64,000 bases of DNA from Enchytraeus crypticus (taxonomy: Eukaryota; Annelida; Clitellata; Enchytraeida; Enchytraeidae). A program made the position numbers and the translations under genes. Positions 1-11,337 of this stretch are shown here, in pieces. The notes beneath the pieces were generated by a model, which did no database searches, was not told where the DNA came from, and saw only the letters and a program-made list of their open reading frames with translations. Position 1 is the stretch's first letter. Every line of letters begins with the position of its first letter. Location: assembly GCA_905160935.1 (NCBI GenBank), contig CAJHZI010000518.1, positions 1,236,001 through 1,300,000 on the forward strand, given 5' to 3'.

Positions 1-150
1 AATCTCGGTCTGCTTCTGCTTCCATTTCCTTCCATTATTCCTTATATGACCTCTGTTAGTAAACTACCCTCACTTAGAATGTGTCCAGCTCTTCTTTTTC
101 TTAATGAATTTATTAACTGTCTATCTGTACTAACTCTCTCCTGTTCTTCT
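1..150 (-). repeat. LINE-A 3' end fragment
   Basis: The stretch matches the 3' end of the larger LINE-A copy at 11390-12905, read on the minus strand: it shares the text around aatctcggtctgcttctgc and agaatgtgtcca in the same order as 11510-11640. It is a truncated, diverged copy cut by the left window edge. Confidence 0.7.
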
Positions 151-359
151 TGATTAGTAACTTAAGTTATAATATAGTTTGGCGTGGAAATGCCGTTTTT
201 TTTAATGTTTTGCAGACTGAGAATACATTTGAAGATCGAAGAAGATCTTAAACAGCTTGAAAAATATTGAAATTGAATGGAGCTACAGAGGATAAATGTT
301 AAAGTTGTATGCTAATCCGAAGACAGTTTAATTTGGTAAAAAATTAAGCAAGGGTCGTA

Positions 360-520
360 AAAATGTGGGATTAAGGATACTTATAACTACACGTTATACG
401 TATACGTTGGCCCGTATGTCCGGGCCAACGGGACATTGAAGAGCCGACCAACCGTAAAATGCTCATACCCTAAGAGGCGGCTAAGAAGGAACTTAAGCAT
501 GCAGAGAGAAATCCCCCAGG
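360..520 (+). repeat. SINE head fragment with hairpin
   Basis: Positions 430-500 resemble the head shared by the SINE-A and SINE-B copies of this window (gaccaaccgt, then a cgtaagaggcgactaa-like block). A perfect 9-bp hairpin, GTTGGCCCG / CGGGCCAAC with a 6-nt loop, lies at 406-429. The body and tail are not recognisable. Confidence 0.4.
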
Positions 521-720
521 GGCCATTTTTTCCAAGCCATAGCCTACATTATAGTGTAAATAAATTGTAGCTTAGCTTATAAATTATATGTTAGTATTTT
601 GTTATTATTATTAGCTAGCTTCCATAGTTATATTTTAAAACTTATAAATAATATATAAAATACTTAGAAGTTCATGTTCCAACACAACGCTAGTTATTAA
701 TATGTTCTTTGTTTATGCAG

Positions 721-819
721 GAACTGATCTACCTTGCATTGTTTACGCTATTCTACTTCATAGCTGGCATAGTAGCTGCATGCAATGCTTCTCTTAGCGG
801 TGTCATTGGAGCTGCCGCC
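721..819 (+). CDS. MARVEL-domain protein, penultimate coding exon
   Basis: The exon is 99 nt, phase 0 at both ends, between acceptor tatgcag and donor gtgagt. It encodes 33 residues, including the hydrophobic run LALFTLFYFIAGIVAACNAS, a transmembrane helix typical of the third/fourth helix of MARVEL proteins (MAL, plasmolipin, CMTM), which work in membrane apposition and vesicle traffic. It joins in frame to the exon at 3499-3660. Earlier exons lie upstream of the window, so the exact family member cannot be named. Confidence 0.8.
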
Positions 820-899
820 GTGAGTATAACAGCTGCTTAATTAACCTCTCTCCATATAAATTATAAATCAAATAAATAAATAAATAAGAATTATAATAA

Positions 900-1050
900 C
901 AATAACAATGATATAGGTTTAACATCCGTATAGTTTGTACATGGATGATGTCATGGACGTCCCCACATCACACACGGCACTACCAATCAATTCACCCAAA
1001 CGACTTGAACAAACATATGTTGAAGAGAAAGAAAGGAGATCCTAACCGGT
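900..1050 (-). repeat. CR1/L2-like LINE 3' tail
   Basis: It carries the block ataggtttaacatccg ... gatgatgtcatggacgtcc ... aatcaattcacccaaacgac, the same 3' untranslated region as the copies at 8650, 13355 and 57030. The 3' end points left, towards an (AAT/AAC)-rich tail. Confidence 0.7.
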
Positions 1051-1175
1051 GACGATAAATGTAGACCTACATGTATGTAGTCAGAAATACTGTAGGCCTA
1101 AATGAATGAACTCCATGAAGTCGAGAAGTGATTTTTGAAGATTGTAACTAGAGATGGGAATTTTGTGAATTTCAA

Positions 1176-1345
1176 GGGTTCGGTTCGGTTCGGAACTCGA
1201 AGTTCGGTTCGGTTTGCAGAAAATGAAATTTCAGTTCGAGTTCGGTTAGCATTCGACAATTTGGGAGTTCGGTTCGGCTTCCTTCTAAATAGGGTTCGGT
1301 TCGGGTTCGGCTCGGTTTCCATCTTACAAGAGTTCAGCTCGGTTT
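1176..1345. repeat. GGTTCG minisatellite
   Basis: About 170 bp of irregular repeats of ttcgg/ggttcg. The stretch is unusually CpG-rich for the region and is open on both strands, giving Asn-Arg-Thr runs on the minus strand, but this low-complexity frame is not a gene. Confidence 0.75.
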
Positions 1346-1349
1346 CGGG

Positions 1350-1640
1350 TGAGAAATAGTTAATAATAATAATAATAATAATAACGCACATTATAGTGAA
1401 ATGGTCAACTATGTTGATATCTATCACTTTTAATACCACATGTTATATCCGTTAGGCAATTTAGTCCTTTTTCTGTTTAGCCAGTCCAGTGAATGTCCTA
1501 GATTTTACTCTCAGATCAGCGCGGCTGGGATTCGAATCCACGAGGGTTCAATTCACCTCAGGATCTGTCACTTAAAACTTCATGACGTTATCTACACCCT
1601 TAACCATTGCGCTTTTGAGACATTCAATAAAGTTCGGTTT
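1350..1640 (-). repeat. tRNA-derived SINE, family 2
   Basis: Read on the minus strand it begins with a tRNA-like head: A-box-like gcgcaatggttaaggg and B-box-like ggattcgaatccc (near 1530). It continues through a unique body to a (TTA)n tail at 1363-1384. A second copy at 43720-44005 is about 85-90% identical by eye over the whole length. Confidence 0.8.
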
Positions 1641-1649
1641 AGTTAATGC

Positions 1650-2470
1650 TGCCATAGGTTAACATGTGACAGTATTGCAAAAGGGCTTCAGAAAACACAT
1701 GAAAACAAGTTCAAATGCCACGTTTTTACCTGTTAAATTAGGCCATGAAAGACGAAGAGAGGTGGCCTCTATTTTTATATATTTCTAAAAATAAGTCCAA
1801 GTTAACCAACAAATGCTCATAAATTAGATATTTTAGCTCTTTGTTGTATCAGAAACACCCTCTTTCAGCATAACCAGCAAATAAATGCTTCATCTATCTC
1901 AGCATACATTTTAACATTATATATTAGGAAAGTCTAGAATTAATTGGAATAGTGTTGGTTAATCCATGGATATCTATATACTCATGTTATATATATAGGA
2001 TTCCTTGGTTAATCTGATCCAATCATTCAAAAGCAAAATGCAATTCAAAAATATAAATAGTCAAATATGGATGATATCTTAAACACATATGAACTTCCAA
2101 GAAAATTTTAGAGAATTTTATAATAATATATATTTTCTATCAATTTAAAACAGTAATCTTCTTAATTTATCTACGTAGATTCAATTTTGTTTGCTTGTCA
2201 GCCTGGCTTTGTTGTATAGTGCTCGATATTATCCTTGTCGAGAGTACTCTAATTGTTCTTATATTATTCGTGTTAAAAAGTATTAAATAATTACTACTAA
2301 ATATGTCATGCTGTAAAGTTGCAGCTTCTCATCATTTCTAATACGTATCAAGTGTCTAAATGCTTTAAAGTTAAACTAATCGACGCTCTGAATGCAATTT
2401 TCTGACTAGAGTTGTTTAATACGATGGGACGAACATCTTATCCTTCTCACGCCTCTCAAGATCTCTTTAC
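1650..2470. other. Intron sequence without recognised content
   Basis: AT-rich intron of the MARVEL gene. I see no open frame with family character and no repeat shared with the rest of the window. Confidence 0.5.
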
Positions 2471-2479
2471 TGACAGTAT

Positions 2480-3480
2480 TTATTATTTGTTTATTTATTT
2501 ATTTATTTAGATCACCAAAAAGGGTCATTCAACCCTGTACAGTTCACAAGCAATGCAAACAAATAAGTAAATGCAATAAGTGAGCACAATTTAAATGTGA
2601 ACCTCGGTGAACTTAAAACGAAAATATAAAGTAGAAATTAAAGAATTGAAATAGAGAAATTCAAAATAAAGAAAATTAATGATAATAGGTAGGCATAATT
2701 ACACATTTAAGATCAGTATCATTAATAACTATTTATTACGTACTGACAAAGATTAATATTGAAACAGTTAATGGAACGAGATGATCGTAAATTAAGTGGA
2801 AGGGATATCCAGTATCTAGGGCCTTGTACAGCGATATACTTTTCGCGACAGAAGGTTCTGAAGGATGGTATAGTAAATTCAGAAACTTGTTGAAATTTAT
2901 AAACAGAATTTACAACATTATTTAATAGCAACGAATAGTTGTAACATAAAGGCATATCATTATGAGTAAGTTTATACAGAAATACGCAACAGCAATATTT
3001 ATGAATATCACTTAACTTTAAAATTTTAAGTTCTTTAAATATATTGTTCGTATGACTACGAAACTCTGCATGTTGAATTATTCTAATTGCTCGTTTTTGG
3101 AGTACTATCAATTCGTTGAGCAAGGTTTTAGAAGCGTTCCCCCAAACAATATTACAATAAATTAGATGCGGATATATTAGACTGTAGTATAAATTTAACA
3201 TACAATGTTTAGGTAACTTAGTTTTAACCCGATGGAGTAATCCAATGGATTTGGCTAATTTTTGTGCAGTATAAGAAATATGATATTGCCATGATAATTT
3301 TCATCGAGAATCACTCCCAAAAATTTAGTCTTATCTATTCTAGAAATGTTGATATCATCTATGTATATATGAAAATTTTAAGAATTATTGTTATATTTGT
3401 ATTTATGCCCAAATAGCATGTAATTGGTTTTTTTGTATATTTAGGGATAATCTATTTAATTTCCTGTATAAAAGCAACCT
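2480..3480 (-). mobile_element. Jockey/CR1-type LINE, RT C-terminal part
   Basis: An open frame at 3201-2722 encodes the end of a non-LTR reverse transcriptase: YYSLIYPHLIYCNIVWGN, then LQKRAIRII and a C-terminal PRYWISLPLNLR block. Further upstream on the same strand, in shifted frames (3480-3220), are RT residues of the type DKTKFLGVILDE and NYMLFG, so the copy is frameshifted and dead. The 3' region (2505-2600, gggtcattcaaccctgtac) recurs at 45330-45400. The copy ends about 18 bp before the acceptor of the next host exon. Confidence 0.85.
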
Positions 3481-3498
3481 TATTTTTTATGTTTCCAG

Positions 3499-3660
3499 TT
3501 CTTCTCGTTCATGTGCATGGCTATATTTGGCGCGGATAGTTTGATTCAGTTTCTAGAAGTGAGAAAGGACTACAAAGCGCGAAATGACAGAAGAGCAGTG
3601 CCCACATCTGAAGCTGCTGCGGATACGGCTATCAGCAGAGATGGAAAAGAATTCTACTGA
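3499..3660 (+). CDS. MARVEL-domain protein, terminal exon
   Basis: Acceptor gtttccag ends at 3498; the exon runs 162 nt to a TGA at 3658-3660. It opens with FFSFMCMAIFGADSLIQFLE, the last transmembrane helix of a MARVEL protein, then a short charged cytosolic tail (about 30 residues) ending DGKEFY. Phase 0 matches the exon at 721-819 exactly. CMTM, MAL and plasmolipin are all possible relatives. Confidence 0.82.
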   Translation, partial: FFSFMCMAIFGADSLIQFLEVRKDYKARNDRRAVPTSEAAADTAISRDGKEFY

Positions 3661-3698
3661 TTGCTGCTGACCGAATAATATAAATGACGTTCAGCAGA

Positions 3699-3700
<2 letters not shown>

Positions 3701-3762
<62 letters not shown>

Positions 3763-4000
3763 CACTGCGTACAGGCAGGTCCATGGTATATAAAGCCTCC
3801 AGTTTTCCCTATCTTCCGTTTTCCTCTTCATGTCCACATTCGAGTGAGTCTTTAAATTAAATCATCTACAACATTCCTTTTGATGTACCATTATTCTTGG
3901 GGGATTCTGCTTATGAAGAGGTGGGCCCCTATGCTTTCAGCTTCGACTAACATTTACTGGGTAGGGGCATCATTCCCTGAGAAAACAATCCTGTTTACCC
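3701..4000 (-). repeat. SINE-A type element with (CT)n
   Basis: A (TC)n tract (3704-3760) abuts ttcactgcgtacaggcaggtccatgg, the minus-strand form of the LINE-A/SINE-A tail. The next 230 bp, including ccattattcttgg and aacatttactggg, recur at 8095-8320, so this is a dispersed element whose tail grew a microsatellite. Confidence 0.7.
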
Positions 4001-4119
4001 AGCAGTTCTAATATTAAATTATTATTCCATTTCATTCTAATGTACTTAATTGAGCATATTTTACTTTTAACCAAGTTGCTTACATAACAATCAGGCATAT
4101 ATTTGCACTTAGTTTATTT

Positions 4120-4620
4120 TAATTAACTAAGCCTTAATAGCATTTTATCATCTATTTTTGATTTCGATATTTCACGCGGAGGTAAGGGGCGGATCCATAG
4201 GGGCATAGAGCCGCTGAATTAATTAGGCCTTAATTGTATTTTATCGTTTATTATATGATTTCAACATTTCATGTGCAGGTAAGGGGCGGATCCATAGGGG
4301 CACAGGGCCTCTATTGTATGATTTCAACATTTCATGTGGAGGTAAGGGGCGGATGTATAGGGGCATAGGGCCTCTCCCCCCTCAGACCGCCGATCATTCG
4401 TGACAGGCTCGAATGCACCAGCATGGCTCTTTATATTTATTTGCAATGTGTTTATTGTTTTTTGTATGTTTAAATATATACATAAGAGTAAAACAAACGG
4501 TATAAGCAACGCATTTTGAACTCTGACTGGGAGATGGCGTGGGCGTAGACCGAAGTAAAAATGTGGACACCGCTTTTAAATAATTTCGGCCCGCCTTAAA
4601 AAATTCCTGGATCCGCATCT
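4120..4620. repeat. Tandem units and DNA-transposon-like (MITE) copy
   Basis: The block aggtaaggggcggatccata occurs three times (about 4180, 4277 and 4340) in imperfect tandem units. The right end (aaaaaattcctggatccgc, near 4598-4616) matches the ends at 53130-53160 and 56790-56820. The pattern suggests a family of short non-autonomous DNA elements; I cannot define its target duplication. Confidence 0.55.
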
Positions 4621-5227
4621 TATGAAGGCTGGTTTTAAGTGTTTTGCTTACTTCGTTTGAAAGTTTTATATTTTGTTTGTTTGTAGACTCTAGCCATGAT
4701 TTTAGTGCTTGATATTATCCAATTAAAGGGCATCCAAGAAGAATTTGCCAGATTCTGAAAAATTGATAAATTTATTATCATGCTTTTAAACTAGCTATTA
4801 AACTAACTACAGTGGATTGTGGTAATATAAAATATACATGTAGATCAGAACCTTTTACCTTCTTTCCATCAACTAGGCCTAATAATAATAATAATAATAA
4901 TGATGCCGCCTCTAGGAAGTTGGATAAATACCGAGATCTGACCTCAGGATATGAAGTTGTTCCGGTTGCCATTGAAACCATGGGCCCGATGAATCCCGAA
5001 GGAGTTGACTTTATCAATGGCATAGGCAGACTTATCACAGAGCAAACCGGCGATAAGCGAGAGACATCTTTTCTTTGGCAAAGGCTTTCCATGACTTTGC
5101 AAAGATTTCATGCAGTCTGCTTCAACAATTCTTTTAAGCCGATTGATGACCTCGAGTAGCCGGGCGGCGATTCAGCACGTATTGCTTGAATCGTTTTTAT
5201 CAAACCCCAGGTTCTTTACACCGGGGT

Positions 5228-5348
5228 AAAAATAAAATAATAAAAAATAAATAAAAATAATAATAATGATAATAATAATAATAATAACAATAATGCTAAT
5301 AATAATAATGCTAATAATAATAATAATAATAATAGCAATATAATAATA

Positions 5349-5381
<33 letters not shown>

Positions 5382-5390
5382 ATAATCAGT
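5228..5390. repeat. (AAT)n microsatellite
   Basis: About 160 bp of imperfect AAT/AAC/ATG triplets. A shorter tract lies at 4880-4904. Confidence 0.9.
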
Positions 5391-5439
5391 CACATTCGGT
5401 TTGCTTCGACTGTAACGGATATACTAAATAAACCTCGAC

Positions 5440-5990
5440 AATTAATAGGCCTACATGTCATCCTTGACAGGTCTGTAGACCTTTTATACTTAACTGAAAC
5501 ATGGCCGTCTCTCCTGATTTCCGGCCCACTGCTCTTCTAAACTATCTTACACCTCCTGATTATTGCTTTAAACACGTTCCTCTTTTCACTGGTCGTGGGG
5601 ATGGAATTTCCGCTATTATAATTTTAAATCCTCATTTTCTTCTCTTATTAAAACTGTCTTCGCTTTTTTGATGATATGTGCTTAGGCTAACAAGTGAATC
5701 TAAATCCTATAATTCAAAACTTAGTCTCCTGCCTCCCCAATGCTGCGCTATACTATTTTACTCCTCCTGAATATTGCTTTCAACATAGACTATACATATG
5801 TGTATATGTCCCTCGTTCCACTGGTAGCGGGGATGGAATTGCGCCTATTAATTAAAATTAATGCATTTTCTGCTCTTTAAAACTGCATCTTTCGCTTAAT
5901 TCTTTTGAGCACATGTTGCCTTGGCTTATATGTGCATCTAACACGTATCTCTTCTTGATAGGATATATACCTTCATCCTTGTCCAAGGCC
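5440..5990 (+). mobile_element. Decayed LINE endonuclease fragments, two in tandem
   Basis: The conceptual reading around 5490 gives LTETWLS-like residues followed by PPDYCFKHVPLFTGRGDGI, typical of the apurinic-endonuclease domain of CR1/jockey LINEs. The same segment occurs a second time, diverged, at 5756-5860. Both are broken by stops and frameshifts. Confidence 0.65.
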
Positions 5991-6009
5991 GCTTAATTTA
6001 CTTTCTGAT

Positions 6010-6085
6010 TTCTCTTCACTTCTTGATAACAAAGTTTAAAATTAGTCTTGTATCTCTCCAGTCAATTCCTATTCTTTCAAAAACC
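6010..6085 (-). repeat. LINE-A RT fragment
   Basis: The string attagtcttgtatctctccagtcaattcct corresponds to 12345-12375 of the large LINE-A copy, in the same orientation (minus). Confidence 0.65.
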
Positions 6086-6599
6086 TCATTGCAGTTTCCA
6101 TCAATGCCCGAAATGAATCGAGAATTAATCGAACAAATGTTCAGTGTGTCCACCATGTGCCCGAAGAACTGCATTCATTCACCCGCTGGAACCACTGAGC
6201 TGAGTCCACGAGTGTTTGACTGATCTCAGCCCAACGGAGGACAATGACTCGTTTAAAATGTTCAACGTCGTGAATTGGTTCACGATAGACTAATTGCTGA
6301 AGAAAACAGTAAATGATGGACTAGTAAATCGGTTTAAAATCAGGGGGGGGCTGTTAGGTGGCCAGTTGTAAGGTTCAGTAAACTCTGGCAGGTTTACTTT
6401 CATACAGCTGATCATATGACATGAAAATTACATATCGGCGACTAATGATAATTTCTCAAACATTTGTAGTAGTATCTCTTAGATATTTCGTAATTTAATA
6501 GATGAGAGAATTGTCTTTAATTTCATGTATCAAGTATGTCCTATTCCAGTTTGATATTCACATTCACATTCGAAATAGAGGTGTTTTTCAAAATATCAT

Positions 6600-6616
6600 A
6601 TATTTATATATATTTA

Positions 6617-6669
<53 letters not shown>

Positions 6670-6680
6670 TACATATATAG
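6600..6680. repeat. (TA)n/(CA)n microsatellite
   Basis: An uninterrupted (TA) tract of about 40 bp passes into ACAC and ATAT runs. Confidence 0.95.
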
Positions 6681-6829
6681 GCCTACGTGTAGCTTAAATA
6701 TCGTGTCGTATAACTATTGTGTTAGATAGGTTAACTCGATGAAGTATGGCAACCATTTATCAGCGTCAGAGTAGGCTTGAGTTGATCGAGGTTTAGACGT
6801 AAATTTGAGAATAATAATAATAATAAATA

Positions 6830-7262
6830 CGATTAGAGTTCTACTGTTGTCCATGACAACATTGAGCACTGTGATACCAAATCAAAGCCGATGAGCAGAG
6901 TGAGGGGTCCATAAACGGTGCGAGACAAAATCCGGGTGGTCAGTCCAAGGAAGGGTACTAGCGGAATGGAGGTTTACGTGTTGGTTTCAGTTCGTGGACG
7001 TTTGGTGGATATGAAAAGTCGAAGAGAAAAGATTTCAATCGTCTATGAAACTGTTCGTGGAGTAGGAAAGGCTGATCAGGAATAGAGGAGGGGGTGCGCA
7101 GAGTGGAAGGAAGAGAATTCCAGATCTGCGGGGCAGCATGCTGGAAGGAGCGCCTAGACAGCTTGCTACGTGAAGGAAGGCTTGGTCTCTCAAGAGTAAC
7201 GAACTTAGAGGACCTGGTGGGCATGGAGGTAGGTTGTCCCACTTGTAGTAAGTGGGACATGT
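6830..7262 (-). mobile_element. CR1-like LINE, ORF2 C-terminus and 3' UTR
   Basis: The minus-strand frame 7260-6958 contains SRRSFQHAAPQIWNSLPSTL followed by a basic FHRRLKSFLFDF end, the usual C-terminal signature of CR1/L2-type LINE proteins. The 3' region at 6835-6930 (gttgtccatgacaacattgag) matches 29560-29625 in the opposite orientation. Confidence 0.8.
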
Positions 7263-7319
7263 AACTATTACCAGGAGTGGTAATAGACTTATAAGTTAGA
7301 GAAACTGCTAACTTTGAGC

Positions 7320-7349
7320 CAGTGTAAGGACTTGATAGTCCTTACACTG
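7320..7349. repeat. Perfect 13-bp hairpin
   Basis: CAGTGTAAGGACT and its exact reverse complement are separated by TGAT. Confidence 0.85.
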
Positions 7350-8090
7350 ATAATTGAAGAGAATTGTGAGAATCATGCACATATCAAAATTACACCACAT
7401 TCTACATACGGAGTTTCGTGTCATCACATTCTACATTCTACATACATGCGTTTGGGTTAAAGGATTTGGTAAATTGGGGTTGGGTTTGGGTAATGTGTAG
7501 AAATTGGTGCAATTCTAAAGTATGGGGCAACTCTTAAATATCCCTACTGTGTTTACCATTGAACTGGAACGTAACGCAATTAAATGACGAACGGATCATT
7601 GTAAATAATATGCATTTGTAATTTTATAATTTGTCTTTCGTTGACATGCATTCGTTTAAATATATATAGAAGTTTTATCTGACTAGGCTTAAGGTTATGG
7701 CTGGTTAAGAATTAGGCCAGAAAATGGCTAAAACTAATGAAGGTTTAAGATCTGTCAGTTTAACATGGTGGCAGTCCGTTATTTAATGACCAGGGGACTT
7801 AGTTGCGTAAATGTTTTTAGTTTATTTGTCGACATAATAAGGATTAAGGAGGTACTAAATAAGTTATGCTCTTATTCTGCAAATGTAATTATGTAACTTG
7901 TACGCAGATCTGTGTAATGTGTAACTATCTTAGTAATCAACGTTATCCTAATACCGTTGTAGTTTTATCTATATTTTATAGTCAAAACAGGCTTCCCATC
8001 AATCAGCTGATGGTACTATATCAGCCTAATTTTTAAGACCATTAAAATTTTCGTTTGACTGGTGTGCTTCCAAGTAAAGAAATGTGGATG
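7350..8090. other. Intergenic sequence without recognised content
   Basis: No convincing open frame, and no repeat shared within the window. Confidence 0.5.
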
Positions 8091-8094
8091 ACGC

Positions 8095-8320
8095 CCACTG
8101 GCAGGTCCATTGTATATAACGCCTCCACTCTTCTCTGTCTTCCGTTTTCTCTTTGGGCCCACATATGAGTTGATCTTTAAATGATCCTACATAATGTACC
8201 ATTATTCTTGGAGATCTGCTTATGAATAGGTGGGACCCCTATGCCTTCCTCAGCTCCGAATAACATTTACTGGGGAGGGGTGTCATGTCCTGAGAAAACC
8301 ATCCTCTGTCTGCCCGTATC
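8095..8320 (-). repeat. SINE-A type element
   Basis: Second copy of the 230-bp unit at 3771-4000. It starts with the LINE-A tail (ggcaggtccat) and includes taacatttactgggg and cctgagaaaaccatcct. Confidence 0.7.
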
Positions 8321-8649
8321 GGATTACATCAATCGTTTGTTTAATAAAATAAAATAAATAATTCTGATCTGTCAAAGCCAGAAATGTGACATATCTACCT
8401 GACCCTGCAGTGAATAATAATTTTCAAAATAAAATAAAAACCTGGCTACTTTTTTATTACTGGCATGCGTTCTTGATAGGTGTAACATTTCACAGTATAT
8501 AATATTACAAAATTGAAGCCAACTGTGTTACAAGATAAATTAATAGTATGGTAGTTCTTCAAGAAAGAACTATCAAAAAGTCAGTCTAGAGTATCTATTT
8601 AGGAAAAGGTATGAAATTATCATATAAGTGAAGTTCATATGATTAGTTT

Positions 8650-9415
8650 AACAATAATAAAGGTTTAACGTCCGTTTCCTCATACAAGGATGATGTCAGA
8701 GATGTATCCCATCACATGTCACTACAAATCGATTCACCCTAAATGATCTGAAAAAGCATGTGCTGAAAAGAAAGAAAAAGATCCTAAATGGTACTGGTCA
8801 GGTGTTCAAAAAACTGTCAGGCAATATGAAAAAAGTCTATGGTTGGAAGAGATATTTTTTCACCTACAGCTTAAAGAGGAAGTAGTAGAACATGAGCGAC
8901 GATCAGGAGGCAGAGAGTTCCAAACAGTGGGAGCTGAAAAAGAAAAAGAATGTCTACCTAACGAAGTGAGAATATTAGGAATTTTGAGCAGTTTGGCATC
9001 GGAAGAATGAAGCTTACGAGAGTTTGATGTTGGATTAGGAGATCAAAAAGGTAAGAAGGTTTACCAAAGAGAAGTGTTTTGAAAGTTTACAGAGCAATTT
9101 TATACTTAATTCTTTGAACCACAGGAAGCCAGTAAAGAGTATTAAGCAAAGAACTTGAGGTGTCCTGAAGCCTTGAGGATCAACAGACAACACGTGCTAG
9201 AGAATTCTGAATGCATTGCAAATGCATGAGAGAAGAAGGTAGGTCATATAGCAATGAATTACAGTAGTCAAGTTTAGAATTAACTATTTAGCATGCAAGA
9301 ATTATGGATGAATATTTATCGAGAGATGACCGTATCTGTCAAATTTGACTGATCTGAAAGTAAGATGAACAACAGACAGATGAGATATGAGATTTGAAGT
9401 CAAAATTGAAACATT
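8650..9415 (-). mobile_element. CR1/L2-like LINE, ORF2 C-terminus and 3' UTR
   Basis: Read on the minus strand, 8990-8880 encodes LLKIPNILTSLG and HSFSFSAPTVWNSLP, the conserved end of CR1/L2 reverse transcriptase proteins. The 3' UTR ends at the left in ggacgttaaacctttattatt. Upstream parts of the frame are decayed. Confidence 0.8.
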
Positions 9416-9419
9416 TTTA

Positions 9420-10230
9420 TAGTGGAAGATACTGTGGAGAATGTAAGCGAGGTGTTGGAAAACGTGAGAGAGGCATTGGACAGTGAAGGATTGAGAGTGA
9501 ATAAGAAAAAACGGAGCATTTGGAGAGTAGATGGAAGGGTGAGATGATAAACAGAGATTGAGTAATAAGTCAGAGGGTGGAGCTAAGAAAGGTAACAGAT
9601 TTAAAGTATTTTGGGTCTGTAATAGAGGATAATGGGAAGTTGGAAAAGGAAGTTACTAGTAGGATTCAGGCTGGGTGGGCAGAGTGGAGGACAGCTAGTT
9701 GAGAGCTGTGTAGTAGGAGAATGTCACTAAGACTGAAAGGTAAATTCTATAGTTTGGTGGTTAGGCCAGGAATGATGCATGGTGCTGAGTGCTGGGCACT
9801 AAAAATGGAACAGGAGCAGAGATTGCATGTGGCAATCTCTGAGATGAAAATGTTGCGTTTAATGTGTGGTAAAACTAGGAAGATAGAGTGAAAAATATGA
9901 GAATGAATTTGAAAGTGCAGGGGATTATGAATAGGTTGGCTCGGTCGAGATTAAGATGATATGGCCATATAGTGAGAAAGGTAGAGGAGGATGTAGTGAA
10001 GATAGTTTGGAGGGATGAAATGAAACTTCAGTTGGAAAAAGGTTGACCACAATTGACATGGACTGCAGTGATTAAGAGAGAAGAAAAATAGCGGATTGAC
10101 TTATGATATTGTGTGGGACAGAGAGGAGCGGAGAACCCAGCTCTAGTTAAATTCCAGTTGTAATTAAACTGGGATTCCAGAATCCCAGCTCTAGTTAAAC
10201 TGAGATTCAAGGGAAGATGATGATGATGAA
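9420..10230 (+). mobile_element. LINE-B, decayed RT C-terminal part
   Basis: In shifting plus-strand frames the sequence reads as the thumb and C-terminal region of an endonuclease-RT LINE: DFKYLGSVIEDNGK-like residues near 9600, AECWALK near 9785, RLRWYGHI near 9950. It ends with agttaaactgagattcaagggaagatgatgatgatga. Stops and shifts show it is a dead copy. Confidence 0.75.
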
Positions 10231-10419
10231 AAAGCCAATTAATTGATAGCTTAGTTACTGTATTAACCTTCTGAAAATCCTTCGTATCTGCTGATTTTGT
10301 TACTGATTTGGATAATTGAGTCTAGATCACTTTCACAGAGTTACAAGTTCAGATTAAGCAGCTGAAGAATCCTTGATTCTCTTTCCTTCTAAGTCTTTTT
10401 TCATATTATAACATAACAT

Positions 10420-11010
10420 AACATTTACAGAGCCAGGAAGCAATTATATGCTTGTTTAAGACTCATCAGATTGCTCTTAAAATCTAAATGAACCTAAAAT
10501 GAATCTAAATGAACTAAAATGCTCTTAACTAAAACCAATTAATATTAATCAAATCATACAGACTTCATGTCAACATGTAAAATTTATACATAGCCTATGT
10601 ATAACACTGAACATGCAATTTGCTTCTAATTTACATGTTTTTATGTTTATCATATTTATTTTTAAAAGCATTCACTGATTCTGCTTCCACAACTTCGCTT
10701 GGCAAACTATTCCAAGCATTTATAACTCTCTGACTAAAGAAAAATTTCTTTAAATCTAGTCTACTTCTAAATTATTAAGTTTATAAATATGTCCCCTTAT
10801 GTTTCTGTTGTTTGATAAATTAAACCAAATACTATTTATATTGATCAGCAGAGGTGTGCGTAACAAATGTGTGATTGCAATCTGATCTTTATGTAATACA
10901 AGTGAATTCCTTTTGACAAAGATACTATTAATCAGAAAAGCAAGTAGAACATAACAAAGTAAATAACTGTACCTTGTATAATGTTTTATATTGATTTTGC
11001 GTGTCATGTA
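10420..11010 (-). mobile_element. Jockey-like LINE, C-terminal fragment
   Basis: The minus-strand reading gives RLDLKKFFFSQRVINAWNSL, then PSEVVEAESVNAFKNKYDK and a stop. The upstream frame (11007-10756) carries NNRNIRGHIYKL, as usual before this C-terminal block. A (taaca)n-like tract at 10420-10436 marks the 3' end. Confidence 0.78.
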
Positions 11011-11171
11011 AAGATAAATGATAAAAGTGGAGCCTGAGGTAAAAGCCTGGAAAAGTGATATGTTTTATGTTGTTATTCAACTAATTAATATTGTCTTGCT
11101 TGTGTTTTAAATCATTACACGTGCAAATATTGTTATTTTGTACTTTCAGTGCTAAAGATAAATTGTTAAAT

Positions 11172-11250
11172 ATGTGTGAGGTGGTGAGGTCCAACTTTGA
11201 ACAGCTGTTGCCACAGATAGAAGATGTTCTCAATAGATCTAATTTCATTG
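11172..11250 (+). CDS. PNLDC1: PNLDC1 exon 1 (coding part)
   Basis: Start ATG and 26 codons, beginning MCEVVRSNFEQLLPQIEDVL and ending in phase 1 before gtttga. Acceptor tactttcag (11141-11149) suggests that a non-coding exon lies upstream. It is the conserved N-terminal helix before exonuclease motif I. Confidence 0.9.
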
Positions 11251-11290
11251 GTTTGAAACTTTCTTATGTGATATAACTGAATGACTTTCT

Positions 11291-11337
<47 letters not shown>

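Noticed and set aside
1098-1439. 113-codon minus-strand frame with PNRTE repeats
   Set aside because: It is a translation of the GGTTCG minisatellite and an (AAT)n tract, not a gene.
4812-5159. 115-codon frame that looks moderately protein-like
   Set aside because: Contains an (AAT)n Asn run, matches no known family, and has no splice context; possible old repeat, left uncalled.
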